A DNA stretch of 64,000 nucleotides from Rummeliibacillus stabekisii (GCF_007988965.1 NZ_BJVD01000009.1:1-64000), one strand, 5' to 3'; shown: positions 16,754 to 27,845, counted from the stretch's first letter. Notes: a model not told the origin generated them from the letters alone. Translations and numbers: made by a program.

Positions 16754-16864
16754 TTTAGTATCCTCCTACAATTCAAATGATTGTTCTATTGTCTGTTCCA
16801 ATTGTTTTCTTTATCCTCAAAAGCTAAGATTCGGGGCTTATCTTGTGGGGTAATGAAAATACCA
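16754..16864 (-). ncRNA. Probable L13 leader of rplM-rpsI
   Basis: The 5' UTR from the promoter at 16871-16899 to rplM contains a compact GC block with a short stem (AAGAT...ATCTT) flanked by CCCC and GAGG, in the position of the L13-leader family of Bacillota that L13 is thought to use for autoregulation. The assignment rests on position and size; a covariance search was not possible. Confidence 0.45.
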
Positions 16865-16870
16865 TATGTC

Positions 16871-16899
16871 ATCTTAACCCAAATAGAATTATAAGTCAA
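16871..16899 (-). promoter_or_regulatory. rplM promoter
   Basis: On the minus strand: TTGACT (16899-16894), 17-nt spacer, TAAGAT (16876-16871). Transcription would start near 16864. Confidence 0.7.
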
Positions 16900-16937
16900 G
16901 CATTTCAAGAAAAACACCTGGTCATGTTGCTTTCGCT

Positions 16938-17681
16938 TTAATAGCTCACTTTTTCAAGGTACAAACCTTGTGCTGGCGCAGTTTTGCCGGCATTCCCTCT
17001 ATTCATTGAAGCGATGATCTCAGGCAATTGTTCTGGATTTCTTTTTCCGGTCCCAACTTCCCATAAAGTACCTGCTATAATTCGTACCATATTGTACAAA
17101 AATCCATTCCCTTCAATCACCATGTGCAACTCATCCTGATGCCATTCAAATTCTAATAGAGTGACTGTACGCACTTTATCCTTTACACTCGTATTCGCTG
17201 CACAAAAGCAAGAAAAGTCATAGGTGCCAATAATGTGCTGAGCTGCTTCTATCATCTTTTTAATATCAGGCCTTACTCCATTAGTAGGCGTGACGTAAAA
17301 TCGCCTAAAAGGGCTTTGTATGGCTTCACAGGACCATATGTAGCGATATCTCTTACTCACTACCTTATAGCGTGCATGAAAATCCTCAGGTACTTCTTCC
17401 ATCTCTTTTATACGAACATCTGTCGGCAATTGGACATTTAGTGCTTTTCTATAACTATCAAGTGGAATATCCAATGATGTATCGAAGTGGATTACTTGCC
17501 CTGTCGCATGTACCTTGGCATCTGTTCTGCCGCTTGCCGTAACATTTACTTTGGTTCCTTTATGCATCTTTGTTAAGACTTTTTCTAGCTCTTCTTGTAC
17601 TGTGCGCTGATTGGGCTGCACTTGATAACCAGAAAAGTTTGTACCGTCATAGGCAATGGTCGCTTTCAACCTTTTTTCCAT
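16938..17681 (-). CDS. truA: tRNA pseudouridine(38-40) synthase TruA
   Basis: 247 residues. It isomerises uridines 38-40 in the tRNA anticodon arm. The catalytic Asp54 lies in ASGRTDAKVHATGQV, and the second-lobe signature NGFLYNMVR is present. It follows ecfT by about 20 nt, as in Bacillus, and so belongs to the ecfA1-ecfA2-ecfT-truA unit. Confidence 0.96.
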   Translation of the reverse strand: MEKRLKATIAYDGTNFSGYQVQPNQRTVQEELEKVLTKMHKGTKVNVTASGRTDAKVHATGQVIHFDTSLDIPLDSYRKALNVQLPTDVRIKEMEEVPEDFHARYKVVSKRYRYIWSCEAIQSPFRRFYVTPTNGVRPDIKKMIEAAQHIIGTYDFSCFCAANTSVKDKVRTVTLLEFEWHQDELHMVIEGNGFLYNMVRIIAGTLWEVGTGKRNPEQLPEIIASMNRGNAGKTAPAQGLYLEKVSY

Positions 17682-17701
17682 CTGTCCATTCTCCTATATC
17701 T

Positions 17702-18505
17702 TTAACTGTATTTTCTCAAATAAATCAACACAGCACCCATTACAACAATTGATAGCACGGCAATTGTATCTCTAACGTGCCATTTCAATTGGCGGTAACG
17801 CGTTCTTCCCTCTCCGCCGCGATAACCGCGTACTTCCATAGCCGTAGCAAGGTCCTCAGCACGTTTAAAGGCACTGACGAACAATGGCACCAATAATGGG
17901 ACAACAGCCTTTATACGCTCTTTAATTGGTCCTGATGTAAGGTCTGAACCTCTTGCTGTTTGTGCTTTCATAATCTTATCTGTCTCGTCCATTAAAGTAG
18001 GGATGAAGCGTAGAGAAATGGACATCATCAATGCCAATTCATGAATCGGCAACTTTAATTTTTTCAATGGGTTTAATAACACTTCCATACCATCCGTAAT
18101 GGATATAGGTGAAGTCGTCAGTGTTAAAACCGTCGTAACAAAAACAAGTACTAAAAAACGGACGGAAATGAAGATCCCTTGGCGGAGGCCTTCTTCATAA
18201 ATCGTAATAAACTTCCAATGATAAAGTATATCCCCTTCTTTGGTGAAGAAAATATGCAAGAAGAAAGTGAACGCCATTAAAATCAAAATGGGCTTTAAAC
18301 CATTGATCAAAAAATAAAGCTTAATTCTAGACAACAGAATAATTAGTATTGTAAAGATGAGCAACGCAGCATACGTAGCTGTGTTATTCGCGATAAAAAC
18401 AATAAAGATAAAGGCAAATACAAATATAAGCTTTGCTCGTGGATCCAACCTATGGACAAAAGAGTCACCCGGGATGAAACGGCCAAATATAAGCTTATCC
18501 ATCAT
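17702..18505 (-). CDS. ecfT: ECF transporter transmembrane subunit EcfT
   Basis: 267-residue scaffold of the energy-coupling-factor complex shared by vitamin and metal S-components. There are about five transmembrane segments and the coupling motifs ARG (QTARGSDL) and EVRGYRGGEGRTRY that contact the ATPases. ATG 18505 is selected: it overlaps the ecfA2 stop as ATGA and has AAAGGCGG upstream. The longer frame to 18532 would begin inside ecfA2. Confidence 0.94.
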   Translation of the reverse strand: MMDKLIFGRFIPGDSFVHRLDPRAKLIFVFAFIFIVFIANNTATYAALLIFTILIILLSRIKLYFLINGLKPILILMAFTFFLHIFFTKEGDILYHWKFITIYEEGLRQGIFISVRFLVLVFVTTVLTLTTSPISITDGMEVLLNPLKKLKLPIHELALMMSISLRFIPTLMDETDKIMKAQTARGSDLTSGPIKERIKAVVPLLVPLFVSAFKRAEDLATAMEVRGYRGGEGRTRYRQLKWHVRDTIAVLSIVVMGAVLIYLRKYS

Positions 18506-19374
18506 GATTGATTCCGCCTTTCTTGAAGCCATTCAGAAATCATTGATGCAAACTCTTCCTCTGTAAGGCATAATTTTGGAAATGAGAAGCCTGCCTTTTG
18601 TTCTAGCTGCTTCTGAAAGTGAATAATCTGCGGAACTTCGAGACGGTAATTTGACAGTGTTTCGATATCGCTAAAGATTTCTCTTGGCGTCCCTGTTAAA
18701 ACGCATCGCCCTTCATGCATAATAGCAATTTGGTCCGCATAGCGAGCGGCATCTTCCATACTGTGTGTGACAAGAATAGTGGTTAAATTGCGTTTTTGGT
18801 GTAGTTGATAAAATAAGTCCATAATTTCTTTACGCCCTCTAGGGTCAAGCCCTGCCGTCGGTTCGTCCAAGACAATGACATCAGGCTCCATTGCTAACAC
18901 GCCAGCAATTGCCACACGGCGCATTTGTCCGCCAGATAAATCAAATGGCGACTTTTCTAGCACTGCTTCTGGCAAACCAACCAACTTGACCAAGTCACGA
19001 GCATTTTCCATAGCTTCTTCTTCAGGGACACCAAAATTCATCGGCCCAAAGATAATATCCTTTAGCACCGTCTCCTCGAATAATTGATGTTCTGGAAACT
19101 GAAAAACAATCCCTACCTTTTGGCGAATCGGCCGCAAATCTTTTTCTTTTTTGCCTGCCGTAATTACTTTATCACCAATCTGTATAGAACCCTCCGTAGG
19201 CTTTAATAAAGCATTGAGATGTTGAAGGATTGTTGATTTACCAGAACCAGTATGTCCAATAATCGCTTGATAGCTACCAGAAGCTATGGCTAAATCCACA
19301 TCAAATAAAGCCCTTTTTTCAAACGGTGTGCCAGGGGCATAGGCAAAGCTTAATTTTTGAAGTTTGATATCCAT
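18502..19374 (-). CDS. ecfA2: ECF transporter ATPase EcfA2
   Basis: 290 residues, one half of the ATPase heterodimer. Walker A GHTGSGKST (about 40-48), signature LSGGQMRR, Walker B VIVLDEPTAGLD and the switch His in ILVTHSMED are intact. Its 5' end overlaps ecfA1 by 25 nt and its stop overlaps ecfT by 4 nt, indicating translational coupling. Confidence 0.95.
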   Translation of the reverse strand: MDIKLQKLSFAYAPGTPFEKRALFDVDLAIASGSYQAIIGHTGSGKSTILQHLNALLKPTEGSIQIGDKVITAGKKEKDLRPIRQKVGIVFQFPEHQLFEETVLKDIIFGPMNFGVPEEEAMENARDLVKLVGLPEAVLEKSPFDLSGGQMRRVAIAGVLAMEPDVIVLDEPTAGLDPRGRKEIMDLFYQLHQKRNLTTILVTHSMEDAARYADQIAIMHEGRCVLTGTPREIFSDIETLSNYRLEVPQIIHFQKQLEQKAGFSFPKLCLTEEEFASMISEWLQERRNQS

Positions 19375-20195
19375 AAATCATTCACCAACTCTTCTTCTGT
19401 CATAGGTTCGCCGCTAAGGTTAACACCGTTTATTTGCAAAAGCTTACCCAGCTTTAAAGCAAAAGGCAAATCAAGACCCAATTTCACTAATTGATCACCC
19501 ATTGCAAAAATCTCAGACGGCGTTCCTTCTGCAAATTTCTTTCCGCCATTCATAAATAATAAGCGGTCTGCCATCATGGCTTCTTCTAAATCGTGCGTAA
19601 TAGACAAAACTGTTAACCCTGTTTTCTCGCGTAGTTCTCGTACAATAGATAGCACTTCTTGTCTTCCTTGAGGATCAAGCATAGACGTAGCTTCATCCAA
19701 AATAAGCATTCTAGGTTGCAACGCAAGAGCGCCCGCAATAGCTACACGCTGTTTTTGACCTCCAGATAGATGACTTGGTTCATGATTCAAAAAGCTATCC
19801 ATATTCACCTGCTTTAGAGCTTCTCTAACACGCTTCACCATTTCATCATGTGGCACACCATTATTCTCTAATGCAAACGCAACATCATCTTGAACTGTTG
19901 CACCGACAAATTGGTTATCTGGATTTTGAAATACCATTCCAATTTGAGAGCGGCTATTCCACAAGTTATCCTCGTTTAGTGGTTCTCCAATTACTTCTAC
20001 CGTTCCATTTTGAGGAAAAATTAATCCATTAATAAGACGGGCAATCGTAGACTTACCTGATCCATTGTGCCCTACAATGGCAATCCACTCGCCCTCTTGA
20101 ACACTAAATGAGACATCTTCAATCGCATTCTTAATTGAACTGTCTTCAGGGGCATATGTAAACGTAACGTTGTTCAATGTTAGTATTGCTCGCAT
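19350..20195 (-). CDS. ecfA1: ECF transporter ATPase EcfA1
   Basis: 281 residues. Walker A GHNGSGKST, signature LSGGQKQR, Walker B MLILDEATSMLD and His in LSITHDLEE are present. It is the first gene of the ECF unit and follows rplQ after 392 nt. That gap holds the ribosomal operon terminator and a structured leader with a second terminator, so expression may be attenuated separately from ribosomal genes. Confidence 0.95.
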   Translation of the reverse strand: MRAILTLNNVTFTYAPEDSSIKNAIEDVSFSVQEGEWIAIVGHNGSGKSTIARLINGLIFPQNGTVEVIGEPLNEDNLWNSRSQIGMVFQNPDNQFVGATVQDDVAFALENNGVPHDEMVKRVREALKQVNMDSFLNHEPSHLSGGQKQRVAIAGALALQPRMLILDEATSMLDPQGRQEVLSIVRELREKTGLTVLSITHDLEEAMMADRLLFMNGGKKFAEGTPSEIFAMGDQLVKLGLDLPFALKLGKLLQINGVNLSGEPMTEEELVNDLWISNFKN

Positions 20196-20354
20196 GTGTT
20201 TATACTCCTCTCGCTAAACTGTTCTTGGCTCTGCTCAACTCATTCTTAACTTACATTGTTTTATGTATGAATGCTAGTCAAACATTTTAAAGTGTAAAAA
20301 AATACGACTTTGTCCATTAAGGCAAAAGTCGATTCAGATATCCAGCTATTATAA

Positions 20355-20495
20355 ATAAAAAAGCGCGCACCCCATTCAGAGAAATGCGCTTTGAGATCTC
20401 ACGTAAAAAGGTTGCTCAGGCCTTTAACGGGAACGGGGTACGTAGAGCTAAACGAGACAGCATAAGGTGCTGCTCATCATAACACTCAGCTTTTA
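20355..20495 (-). ncRNA. Structured leader with terminator upstream of ecfA1
   Basis: Read on the minus strand: hairpin GAGCAGCA/TGCTGtCTC, hairpin AAAGG/CCTTT enclosed by ACGT/ACGT, palindrome GAGATCTC, then terminator AAAGCGC/GCGCTTT with six T. ACCCCGTTC (complement of 20431-20439) can form nine pairs with GAATGGGGT (complement of 20369-20377) in the terminator loop and 3' arm, a possible competing helix. It matches no riboswitch class I know. A relation to the L17 downstream element is possible by position. Confidence 0.55.
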
Positions 20496-20528
20496 AATTT
20501 GTCGTATAAATCTTCTATTTGGAAAAAA

Positions 20529-20572
20529 GAGGGTGTAAGTCAGTTCAAAATATGATGAACAATTACACCCTC
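20529..20572 (-). terminator. Terminator of the alpha/ribosomal operon after rplQ
   Basis: A perfect 10-bp stem GAGGGTGTAA / TTACACCCTC with a 24-nt loop, followed on the minus strand by TTTTTT, 15 nt past rplQ. Confidence 0.85.
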
Positions 20573-20587
20573 AATTAATCGTTATAC

Positions 20588-20968
20588 TTAAACTAATTCA
20601 ATTACAACGACTGGTGCACCATCACCGCGGCGTGGTCCAACTTTCATAATACGAGTATAACCGCCTTGACGGTCAGCGTAGCGAGGTGCTACATCATCAA
20701 ACAATTTTTGAAGTGCAAAAACTGTTGATTCATTACCTTCAGCATCTGTTGAAGTAGCTACTTCACGACGGATGAATGCAGCAGCTTGACGGCGTGCGTG
20801 CAAATCACCGCGTTTACCTAAAGTAATCATTTTTTCAACTACTGATCGTAATTCTTTCGCACGAGTTTCTGTAGTTTCAATGCGTTCATTGATGATTAAG
20901 TCAGTTGCTAAATCACGCAGCATCGCTTTACGTTGAGAACTTGTACGTCCAAGTTTTCTGTAACCCAT
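20588..20968 (-). CDS. rplQ: 50S ribosomal protein L17
   Basis: 126 residues ([20 protein letters not shown] at the N-terminus), slightly longer than the 120 of B. subtilis owing to an insertion around [12 protein letters not shown]. It is the last gene of the long ribosomal cluster, 51 nt after rpoA. Confidence 0.97.
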   Translation of the reverse strand: MGYRKLGRTSSQRKAMLRDLATDLIINERIETTETRAKELRSVVEKMITLGKRGDLHARRQAAAFIRREVATSTDAEGNESTVFALQKLFDDVAPRYADRQGGYTRIMKVGPRRGDGAPVVVIELV

Positions 20969-21019
20969 GGATATTTCCCTCCTTTATACACTTACTGATC
21001 TAAGTTATTTTATATACGC

Positions 21020-21964
21020 TTAGTCTTCTTCTCGTAATCCTAAACCAAGCTCTTCTAACTTGTATTTAACTTCTTCTAATGATTTACGTCCTAAGTTACG
21101 AACTTTCATCATATCGTCTTCAGACTTGTTAGCAAGTTCTAAGACAGTATTAATGCCAGCACGTTTTAGGCAGTTGTAAGAACGGACAGAAAGATCAAGT
21201 TCTTCAATCGTCATCTCTAAAACTTTTTCTTTTTGGTCTTCTTCTTTTTCAACCATGATTTCAGCAGTTTTTGCTTCATCCGTTAAACCAACGAAGATGT
21301 TTAAATGCTCGGTTAAAATCTTAGCTCCGAGCGAAATCGCCTCTTTTGGACCGATGCTGCCATCTGTCCACACATCAAGTGAAAGTTTGTCGTAATCAGA
21401 TGATTGTCCAACACGAGTATTTTCAACTGTATAGTTGACGCGTGAAACTGGAGTGTAAATAGAGTCGATCGGGATCACGCCGATAGGAAGATCCTCACGT
21501 TTGTTTTGATCAGCTGAAGTATATCCACGTCCGCGTTGCGCATACATACGCATACGAAGATGGCCGTTAGTAGCAACCGTTGCAATGTATAGATCTGGGT
21601 TCAATACTTCTACATCACTGTCATGAGTAATATCAGCAGCAGTTACTGCTCCGTTACCTTTAAAATCAATTTCGATAACTTTTTCTTCATCGGAATAGAT
21701 TTTCAAAGCTAGCTTTTTAATGTTCAAAATAATTGATGCAACATCTTCTACAACACCCTCAATAGTAGAGAATTCGTGAAGTACGCCGTCAATTTGGATT
21801 GAAGTTACAGCAGCTCCTGGTAAAGAAGACAGAAGGATACGACGTAGTGAATTACCCAAAGTAGTTCCATACCCACGTTCAAGTGGTTCTACAACAAATT
21901 TGCCGTATTTTAAATCATTGCTGATCTCAACGGTTTCAATCTTTGGTTTTTCAATTTCGATCAT
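21020..21964 (-). CDS. rpoA: RNA polymerase alpha subunit
   Basis: 314 residues. The N-terminal dimerisation domain (about 1-230: [23 protein letters not shown]) nucleates core assembly. A linker leads to the C-terminal domain (about 245-310: [17 protein letters not shown]...[11 protein letters not shown]) that binds UP elements and activators. It lies between rpsK and rplQ, with a 133-nt gap before it. Confidence 0.98.
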   Translation of the reverse strand: MIEIEKPKIETVEISNDLKYGKFVVEPLERGYGTTLGNSLRRILLSSLPGAAVTSIQIDGVLHEFSTIEGVVEDVASIILNIKKLALKIYSDEEKVIEIDFKGNGAVTAADITHDSDVEVLNPDLYIATVATNGHLRMRMYAQRGRGYTSADQNKREDLPIGVIPIDSIYTPVSRVNYTVENTRVGQSSDYDKLSLDVWTDGSIGPKEAISLGAKILTEHLNIFVGLTDEAKTAEIMVEKEEDQKEKVLEMTIEELDLSVRSYNCLKRAGINTVLELANKSEDDMMKVRNLGRKSLEEVKYKLEELGLGLREED

Positions 21965-22097
21965 TCAATTTACCCTCCTTCAAAACATCGAATATATGGT
22001 ATTATTTCCATCATAAAATCGAATGCTAACCAATCAAAATGATTATATTCTAATTGCGTATAAAAAGTGTACTCAATACGTTAGTGAGTTGCAACTA

Positions 22098-22505
<408 letters not shown>

Positions 22506-22512
22506 TTACCTA

Positions 22513-22878
22513 TTATTTTTTCTTGTTAGCTACAGTTTTACGTGGACCTTTACGAGTACGAGCATTGTTTTTAGTATGTTGTCCTCGAACAGGCAAGCCA
22601 CGACGATGACGGATACCTCGGTAAGAACCGATTTCCATTAATCGTTTAATGTTAAGAGAAGTTTCGCGACGTAAGTCACCTTCTACTTTGTATTTATCAA
22701 TTTGTTCACGGATTTTGTTTAATTCGTCTTCAGTTAAATCGCGAACACGAGCATCTTCTGAAACACCAGCATCTGCAAGAACTTTCTTAGCAGTAGTGTT
22801 TCCGATACCAAAAATGTATGTTAATGAAATTACAACGCGTTTTTCGCGTGGAATATCAACACCAGCAATACGTGCCAT
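22513..22878 (-). CDS. rpsM: 30S ribosomal protein S13
   Basis: 121 residues: [20 protein letters not shown], a helix-two-turn-helix core, and the basic tail [17 protein letters not shown] that touches P-site tRNA and the B1 bridge. It starts 23 nt after rpmJ. Confidence 0.98.
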   Translation of the reverse strand: MARIAGVDIPREKRVVISLTYIFGIGNTTAKKVLADAGVSEDARVRDLTEDELNKIREQIDKYKVEGDLRRETSLNIKRLMEIGSYRGIRHRRGLPVRGQHTKNNARTRKGPRKTVANKKK

Positions 22879-22901
22879 GTATGATGTACACCTCCTTGGA
22901 A

Positions 22902-23015
<114 letters not shown>

Positions 23016-23052
23016 CTAACCTAACCTCCTTAGTGGTCCGGAGTGCAAAAGA

Positions 23053-23271
23053 TTATTTAAAACGGTATGTGATACGACCGCGAGTTAAGTCATACGGAGA
23101 TAGTTCAATTGTTACTTTATCTCCAGGCAGGATTCGAATAAAGTGCATACGAATTTTACCCGATACATGGGCAAGCACTGTATGACCATTTTCTAATTCT
23201 ACCTTAAACATCGCGTTTGGCAAAGTTTCAACAACTGTGCCTTCGATTTCAATTACATCGTCTTTCGCCAT
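23053..23271 (-). CDS. infA: Translation initiation factor IF-1
   Basis: 72-residue OB-fold factor ([20 protein letters not shown]...[11 protein letters not shown]-like segment, RGRITYRFK at the end) that occupies the A site during initiation. In Bacillus it follows map and a KOW gene. Here only the decayed map sequence lies upstream. Confidence 0.98.
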   Translation of the reverse strand: MAKDDVIEIEGTVVETLPNAMFKVELENGHTVLAHVSGKIRMHFIRILPGDKVTIELSPYDLTRGRITYRFK

Positions 23272-23340
23272 CGACCCTGTCTCCCTTCTATATATATATG
23301 CAATTCAGATCTATGATCAAATTCTGCAGAATTTGTTGCA

Positions 23341-23632
23341 ACAGTAGCCTGCTTGCTCAACATATGTTTAGACTATATGAGAGATGTTCGAAAGACGCTC
23401 ATCAGGCTTCGCTTCTCGAACCAAGACTATGTGCCACAGGATGGCCCTGATACCCACACGTTCCCCGGCTACTTTAGATGAGATCCTGCATACCCGTTTA
23501 CACAGATACTTTTCCACGAAACCCATTATACCACCCTAAATAAAGAATCCCAACTTATCTATTCTATTATTCATTGGCGTATAGACCGGGTACAATATGC
23601 TTTTGCAGCTCTCGAAAATATCATTCCGTCAT
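23341..23632 (-). pseudogene. map: Decayed type I methionine aminopeptidase gene
   Basis: Minus-strand fragments of Map survive in different frames and in the right order. RELQKHIVPGLYANE (23614-23570) fits ELKKHIVPGxxTKEL. YNGFRG (23530-23513) fits the GYNGFRGS segment. GYQG near 23455 fits NGYHGDSA. EAKPDERLSNISHIV, a TAA, then TYVEQAGYC (23415-23341) fits AKPGERLSNISHAIQTYVEExG. The spacing between fragments is shortened by deletions, and everything from the HGVG catalytic region onward is gone. Position between adk and infA is that of map in Bacillus. A functional copy must exist elsewhere. Confidence 0.8.
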
Positions 23633-23640
23633 GCTACCGC

Positions 23641-23681
23641 ATACTCCCGCGGTTGCAGATATCTGCGCCCTCTGGCGGGTA

Positions 23682-23682
<1 letters not shown>
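23641..23682 (-). other. GC-rich hairpin at the adk 3' end
   Basis: ATACTCCCGC (23641-23650) pairs with GCGGGTAT (23675-23682) around a perfect palindrome GCAGATATCTGC (23655-23666). No T run follows on the minus strand, so it is more likely an mRNA-stabilising or processing structure than a terminator. Confidence 0.45.
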
Positions 23683-24341
<659 letters not shown>

Positions 24342-24399
24342 TCACCTCCATTATTAGTATGAAGGTTTTTAGGAACGTGGCCGTTCCAAAAAACCAACC

Positions 24400-25686
24400 T
24401 TATTTCATAAAACCTTTGTAGTGGCGTTTAACAAGTTGTGATTCTAATTGTTTCATCGTTTCAAGAGCAACACTTACTATAATTAGTAAACTAGTGCCAC
24501 CAATTTGAGCAGATGAAGGTAGATTCGCAATATTGATAAACAAGATTGGTAGAACAGAAATCACAGATAAGAAAATCGCACCTACAAATGTTAAACGGTA
24601 TAGAACAGCTGTTAGATAATCCTGCGTGCTTTTTCCTGGGCGAATGCCAGGGATATAGGCACCTTGTTTCTTAAGATTATCAGCAACCTTTTCAGGATTT
24701 ACTTGAACAAACGCATAGAAATATGTGAAAGCGACAATTAGCGCTACATATATGATCATCCCAATAGGTTGAGAGTAATCAAACGTTTTTTCAATAAATC
24801 TTGTTACACTTGTATCTCCAAAGAAAGTAGCAATGGTTCTAGGCGTTACAAGGAATGCAACTGCAAAGATAATTGGAATAACTCCGGCAGAGTTAACTTT
24901 CAATGGTAAGTGTGATTGTTGAGCTCCACGTTGCGCCCCAGTACCTTTAGCATATTGAATAGGGATTTTACGATTCGCTTGTTGAACGTAAGTAACCCCG
25001 ACAACAATTGCCAATGCAGCAAGAGCAATCAACACCAGCGTAATAATGTTGATGAACAATTGATCACCAGCATTTTCAAACTGTTGAGCATAAATTTGGT
25101 TCACTGTATTTGGTAATGCAGCAACGATCCCAGCGAAGATGATAATGGAAATACCATTTCCCACACCTTTTTCTGTAATCTGTTCGCCTAGCCATAATAA
25201 GAATGCAGTTCCAGCAGTTAACACGATTGCAATTGTAATGTAAGTCATTACTCCTTCTTCTCTAATCAATGAACCGCCGTACATACGGTTAAAACCGTAA
25301 GACATAGCGATTGATTGAATGAAAGCAAGGACAATTGCGAAATATCGTGTGAATTGAGAAATCTTCTTGCGTCCCACTTCACCTTGTTTTGACCACTCGG
25401 TAAACTTTTTCACTACATCCATTTGCAACAGTTGAACAATAATTGATGCTGTAATGTAAGGCATTATCCCCATAGCGAATATAGAGAAGTTCTTAAGAGC
25501 TCCACCGCCAAAAGTATTTAGGAAACCGACTAGGTTATACTGGTCAGTTTGCTGTAATACTGCAGCGTCGACATTCGGAACAGGAATAAATGAACCTATG
25601 CGGAATACTATCAACATCAAAAGGGTGAAAATGATTTTATTTCTAATATCTCTGACGCGCATAAAGTTAGAGATTGTTCGAAACAT
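24400..25686 (-). CDS. secY: Preprotein translocase subunit SecY
   Basis: 428 residues with ten transmembrane segments, the channel of the Sec translocon. Conserved features include GGGALKNFSIFAMGIMPYI, the plug/pore region and IPGIRPGKST before TM9. Its first base overlaps the last base of rplO, as expected for coupled translation. Confidence 0.98.
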   Translation of the reverse strand: MFRTISNFMRVRDIRNKIIFTLLMLIVFRIGSFIPVPNVDAAVLQQTDQYNLVGFLNTFGGGALKNFSIFAMGIMPYITASIIVQLLQMDVVKKFTEWSKQGEVGRKKISQFTRYFAIVLAFIQSIAMSYGFNRMYGGSLIREEGVMTYITIAIVLTAGTAFLLWLGEQITEKGVGNGISIIIFAGIVAALPNTVNQIYAQQFENAGDQLFINIITLVLIALAALAIVVGVTYVQQANRKIPIQYAKGTGAQRGAQQSHLPLKVNSAGVIPIIFAVAFLVTPRTIATFFGDTSVTRFIEKTFDYSQPIGMIIYVALIVAFTYFYAFVQVNPEKVADNLKKQGAYIPGIRPGKSTQDYLTAVLYRLTFVGAIFLSVISVLPILFINIANLPSSAQIGGTSLLIIVSVALETMKQLESQLVKRHYKGFMK

Positions 25687-26126
25687 TAGATCACCTCAAT
25701 GTTTCCGCCGACATTTTCAATTGCTTGTTGTGCAGATGCAGAGAATTTATGAGCTTTTACAGTAAGCTTTTTGTTAAGAGTTCCATTACCTAGAACTTTA
25801 ATGCCAGCTTTCTCTTTGCTCACAACGCCAGTTTCAACAAGTAAAGCTGGTGTAACTTCTGTGCCTTCTTCAAAACGGTTTAACGCATCAAGATTTACGA
25901 TTGCGTATTCTTTGCGGTTAATGTTAGTGAAACCACGTTTTGGTAAACGACGGAAGATCGGGTTTTGACCACCTTCAAATCCAGGGCGTACACCGCCGCC
26001 TGAACGTGAATTTTGACCTTTTTGACCTCTACCAGAAGTTTTACCGTTACCAGTCGCGATACCACGACCAACACGATTGCGTTCTTTACGTGATCCAATA
26101 GATGGTTCTAACTCATGAAGTTTCAT
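25686..26126 (-). CDS. rplO: 50S ribosomal protein L15
   Basis: 146 residues: [20 protein letters not shown], Gly/Arg-rich rRNA-binding extension [20 protein letters not shown], and the globular C-terminal part. Spacing to rpmD is 32 nt. Confidence 0.98.
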   Translation of the reverse strand: MKLHELEPSIGSRKERNRVGRGIATGNGKTSGRGQKGQNSRSGGGVRPGFEGGQNPIFRRLPKRGFTNINRKEYAIVNLDALNRFEEGTEVTPALLVETGVVSKEKAGIKVLGNGTLNKKLTVKAHKFSASAQQAIENVGGNIEVI

Positions 26127-26158
26127 TAGATGGCACCTCCTTGTTATAGAATTTAAAA

Positions 26159-26341
26159 TTATTTTTCAGTAACTGTTACTAAGTGAGCGACTTTAGTGAT
26201 CGCACCACGGATAGCAACGTTATCGTTATGTTCAACAGTTTGGTTCATTTTACGTAAACCAAGTGCTTCAATTGTTTTGCGTTGTGCAGGTTTAGTACCG
26301 ATTAAACTTTTAGTGAGGGTAATTTCTAGTTTATTTGACAT
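26159..26341 (-). CDS. rpmD: 50S ribosomal protein L30
   Basis: 60 residues with the short L30 fold ([36 protein letters not shown]). It lies 14 nt after rpsE. Confidence 0.98.
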   Translation of the reverse strand: MSNKLEITLTKSLIGTKPAQRKTIEALGLRKMNQTVEHNDNVAIRGAITKVAHLVTVTEK

Positions 26342-26355
26342 GTCATTTCCCTCCC

Positions 26356-26859
26356 TTAACCTAATAATTCTTCTACTGATTTACCGCGAAGTTTTGCAAC
26401 TTCTTCAGCTTGTTTTAATTCAGATAAACCTTTAATAGTCGCACGCACCATATTGATTGGTGTGTTTGAACCTAAAGATTTTGAAAGAATATCAGTAATA
26501 CCAGCAAGTTCAAGTACGGCACGTACCGGACCACCAGCGATAACTCCTGTACCAGGAGCAGCAGGTTTAATCATGATGTTACCTGCACCGAATTTACCCA
26601 TCACTAAGTGAGGAGTAGTACCACCAACACGTGGAACTTCGATTAGGTTTTTCTTCGCATCTTCAACAGCTTTGCGAATAGCATCAGGTACTTCTTGAGC
26701 TTTACCTGTACCAAAACCAACATGGCCATTACGATCTCCAACAACAACTAATGCAGTGAAGCGGAAACGACGTCCACCTTTTACAACTTTAGCAACGCGG
26801 TTAATCGTAACTACGCGTTCTTCAAGTTCTAGATTGTTTGCGTCAAAATTAAGACCCAT
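26356..26859 (-). CDS. rpsE: 30S ribosomal protein S5
   Basis: 167 residues. The double-stranded RNA-binding N-domain ([20 protein letters not shown]) and the C-domain ([19 protein letters not shown]) are complete. The loop [11 protein letters not shown], where spectinomycin-resistance changes usually fall, looks wild type. Confidence 0.98.
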   Translation of the reverse strand: MGLNFDANNLELEERVVTINRVAKVVKGGRRFRFTALVVVGDRNGHVGFGTGKAQEVPDAIRKAVEDAKKNLIEVPRVGGTTPHLVMGKFGAGNIMIKPAAPGTGVIAGGPVRAVLELAGITDILSKSLGSNTPINMVRATIKGLSELKQAEEVAKLRGKSVEELLG

Positions 26860-26880
26860 GAAAAGTGTACCTCCTTCTTA

Positions 26881-27240
26881 TTAAAATTCTAACCCGTTTT
26901 CGCGTGCAGCTTCAGCTAAAGCTTTAACACGTCCATGATATAAGTAACCGCCACGGTCAAATACAACAGCTTTGATATCTTTCGCAGCAGCACGTTTAGC
27001 GATTGTTTCACCAATTTTCGCAGCAGCTTCCACGTTGCTTGCAGTGCCTTCGAACTCTTTATCCATAGTTGAAGCTGAAGCAAGTGTTACGCCTTGAGTA
27101 TCGTCAATGATTTGTGCGTAAATGTGTTTATTAGAACGGTACACGTTTAAACGAGGACGTTGTGTAGTACCGGTAATTTTTGAACGTACACGAGCATGAC
27201 GTTTTTTACGAACTTGATTTTTATCTTGTTTCGTAATCAC
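26881..27240 (-). CDS. rplR: 50S ribosomal protein L18
   Basis: 119 residues binding 5S rRNA ([39 protein letters not shown]). It starts 33 nt after rplF. Confidence 0.98.
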   Translation of the reverse strand: MITKQDKNQVRKKRHARVRSKITGTTQRPRLNVYRSNKHIYAQIIDDTQGVTLASASTMDKEFEGTASNVEAAAKIGETIAKRAAAKDIKAVVFDRGGYLYHGRVKALAEAARENGLEF

Positions 27241-27273
27241 AAAGGGTCACTCCTTTCTAATGCTTAGGCAGCA

Positions 27274-27813
27274 TTATTTACCTGTTTTACCTTCTTTACG
27301 ACGAACATATTCGCCTTCATAACGAATCCCTTTACCTTTGTAAGGTTCTGGTGGGCGTACGTCACGGATGTTTGAAGCAAGAGCTCCAACTTTCTCTTTA
27401 GAAATACCTTTTACGATTACTTTCGTATTAGAAGGTACTTCAACTTCGATACCATCTTCTGGTGTGAATTCAACTGGATGTGAGTAACCTACGTTAAGTA
27501 CAAGTTTTTTACCTTGTAGTTGCGCACGGTAACCGACACCAACTAATTCTAAAGTTTTAGAGAAACCTTCAGAAACACCTGTAACCATGTTTGCAAGCAA
27601 AGCACGAGTTGTACCGTGGTTTGTGCGGTGTTCTTTAGATTCAGAAGGACGAGTTAAAGTAATCACGTTGCCTTCTTGTTCGATTTTAATATCTTTGTTA
27701 AAAGCACGAACTAATTCGCCTTTTGGGCCTTTAACAGTTGCTACGTTATCAGCATCAACTGATACAGTAACACCTGTAGGCACCTCGATTGGCTTTTTAC
27801 CTATACGAGACAT
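27274..27813 (-). CDS. rplF: 50S ribosomal protein L6
   Basis: 179 residues, two repeated alpha-beta domains ([37 protein letters not shown] near the end), sited by the sarcin-ricin loop. Confidence 0.98.
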   Translation of the reverse strand: MSRIGKKPIEVPTGVTVSVDADNVATVKGPKGELVRAFNKDIKIEQEGNVITLTRPSESKEHRTNHGTTRALLANMVTGVSEGFSKTLELVGVGYRAQLQGKKLVLNVGYSHPVEFTPEDGIEVEVPSNTKVIVKGISKEKVGALASNIRDVRPPEPYKGKGIRYEGEYVRRKEGKTGK

Positions 27814-27845
27814 TTAATGTTGCACCTCCATTCATTTGTTGCTAA

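Noticed and set aside
23368-23526. A 52-codon minus-strand frame (MGFVEKYLCKRV...) between adk and infA
   Set aside because: It has no ribosome binding site and is better explained as chance joining of decayed map fragments; its end, AKPDERLSNISHIV, is Map sequence.
23520-23560. Promoter-like TTGGGA-17-TATAAT before infA on the minus strand
   Set aside because: The TATAAT is the former Tyr-Asn codon pair of map (YNGFRG), so the match may be accidental; not listed as a promoter without transcript data.
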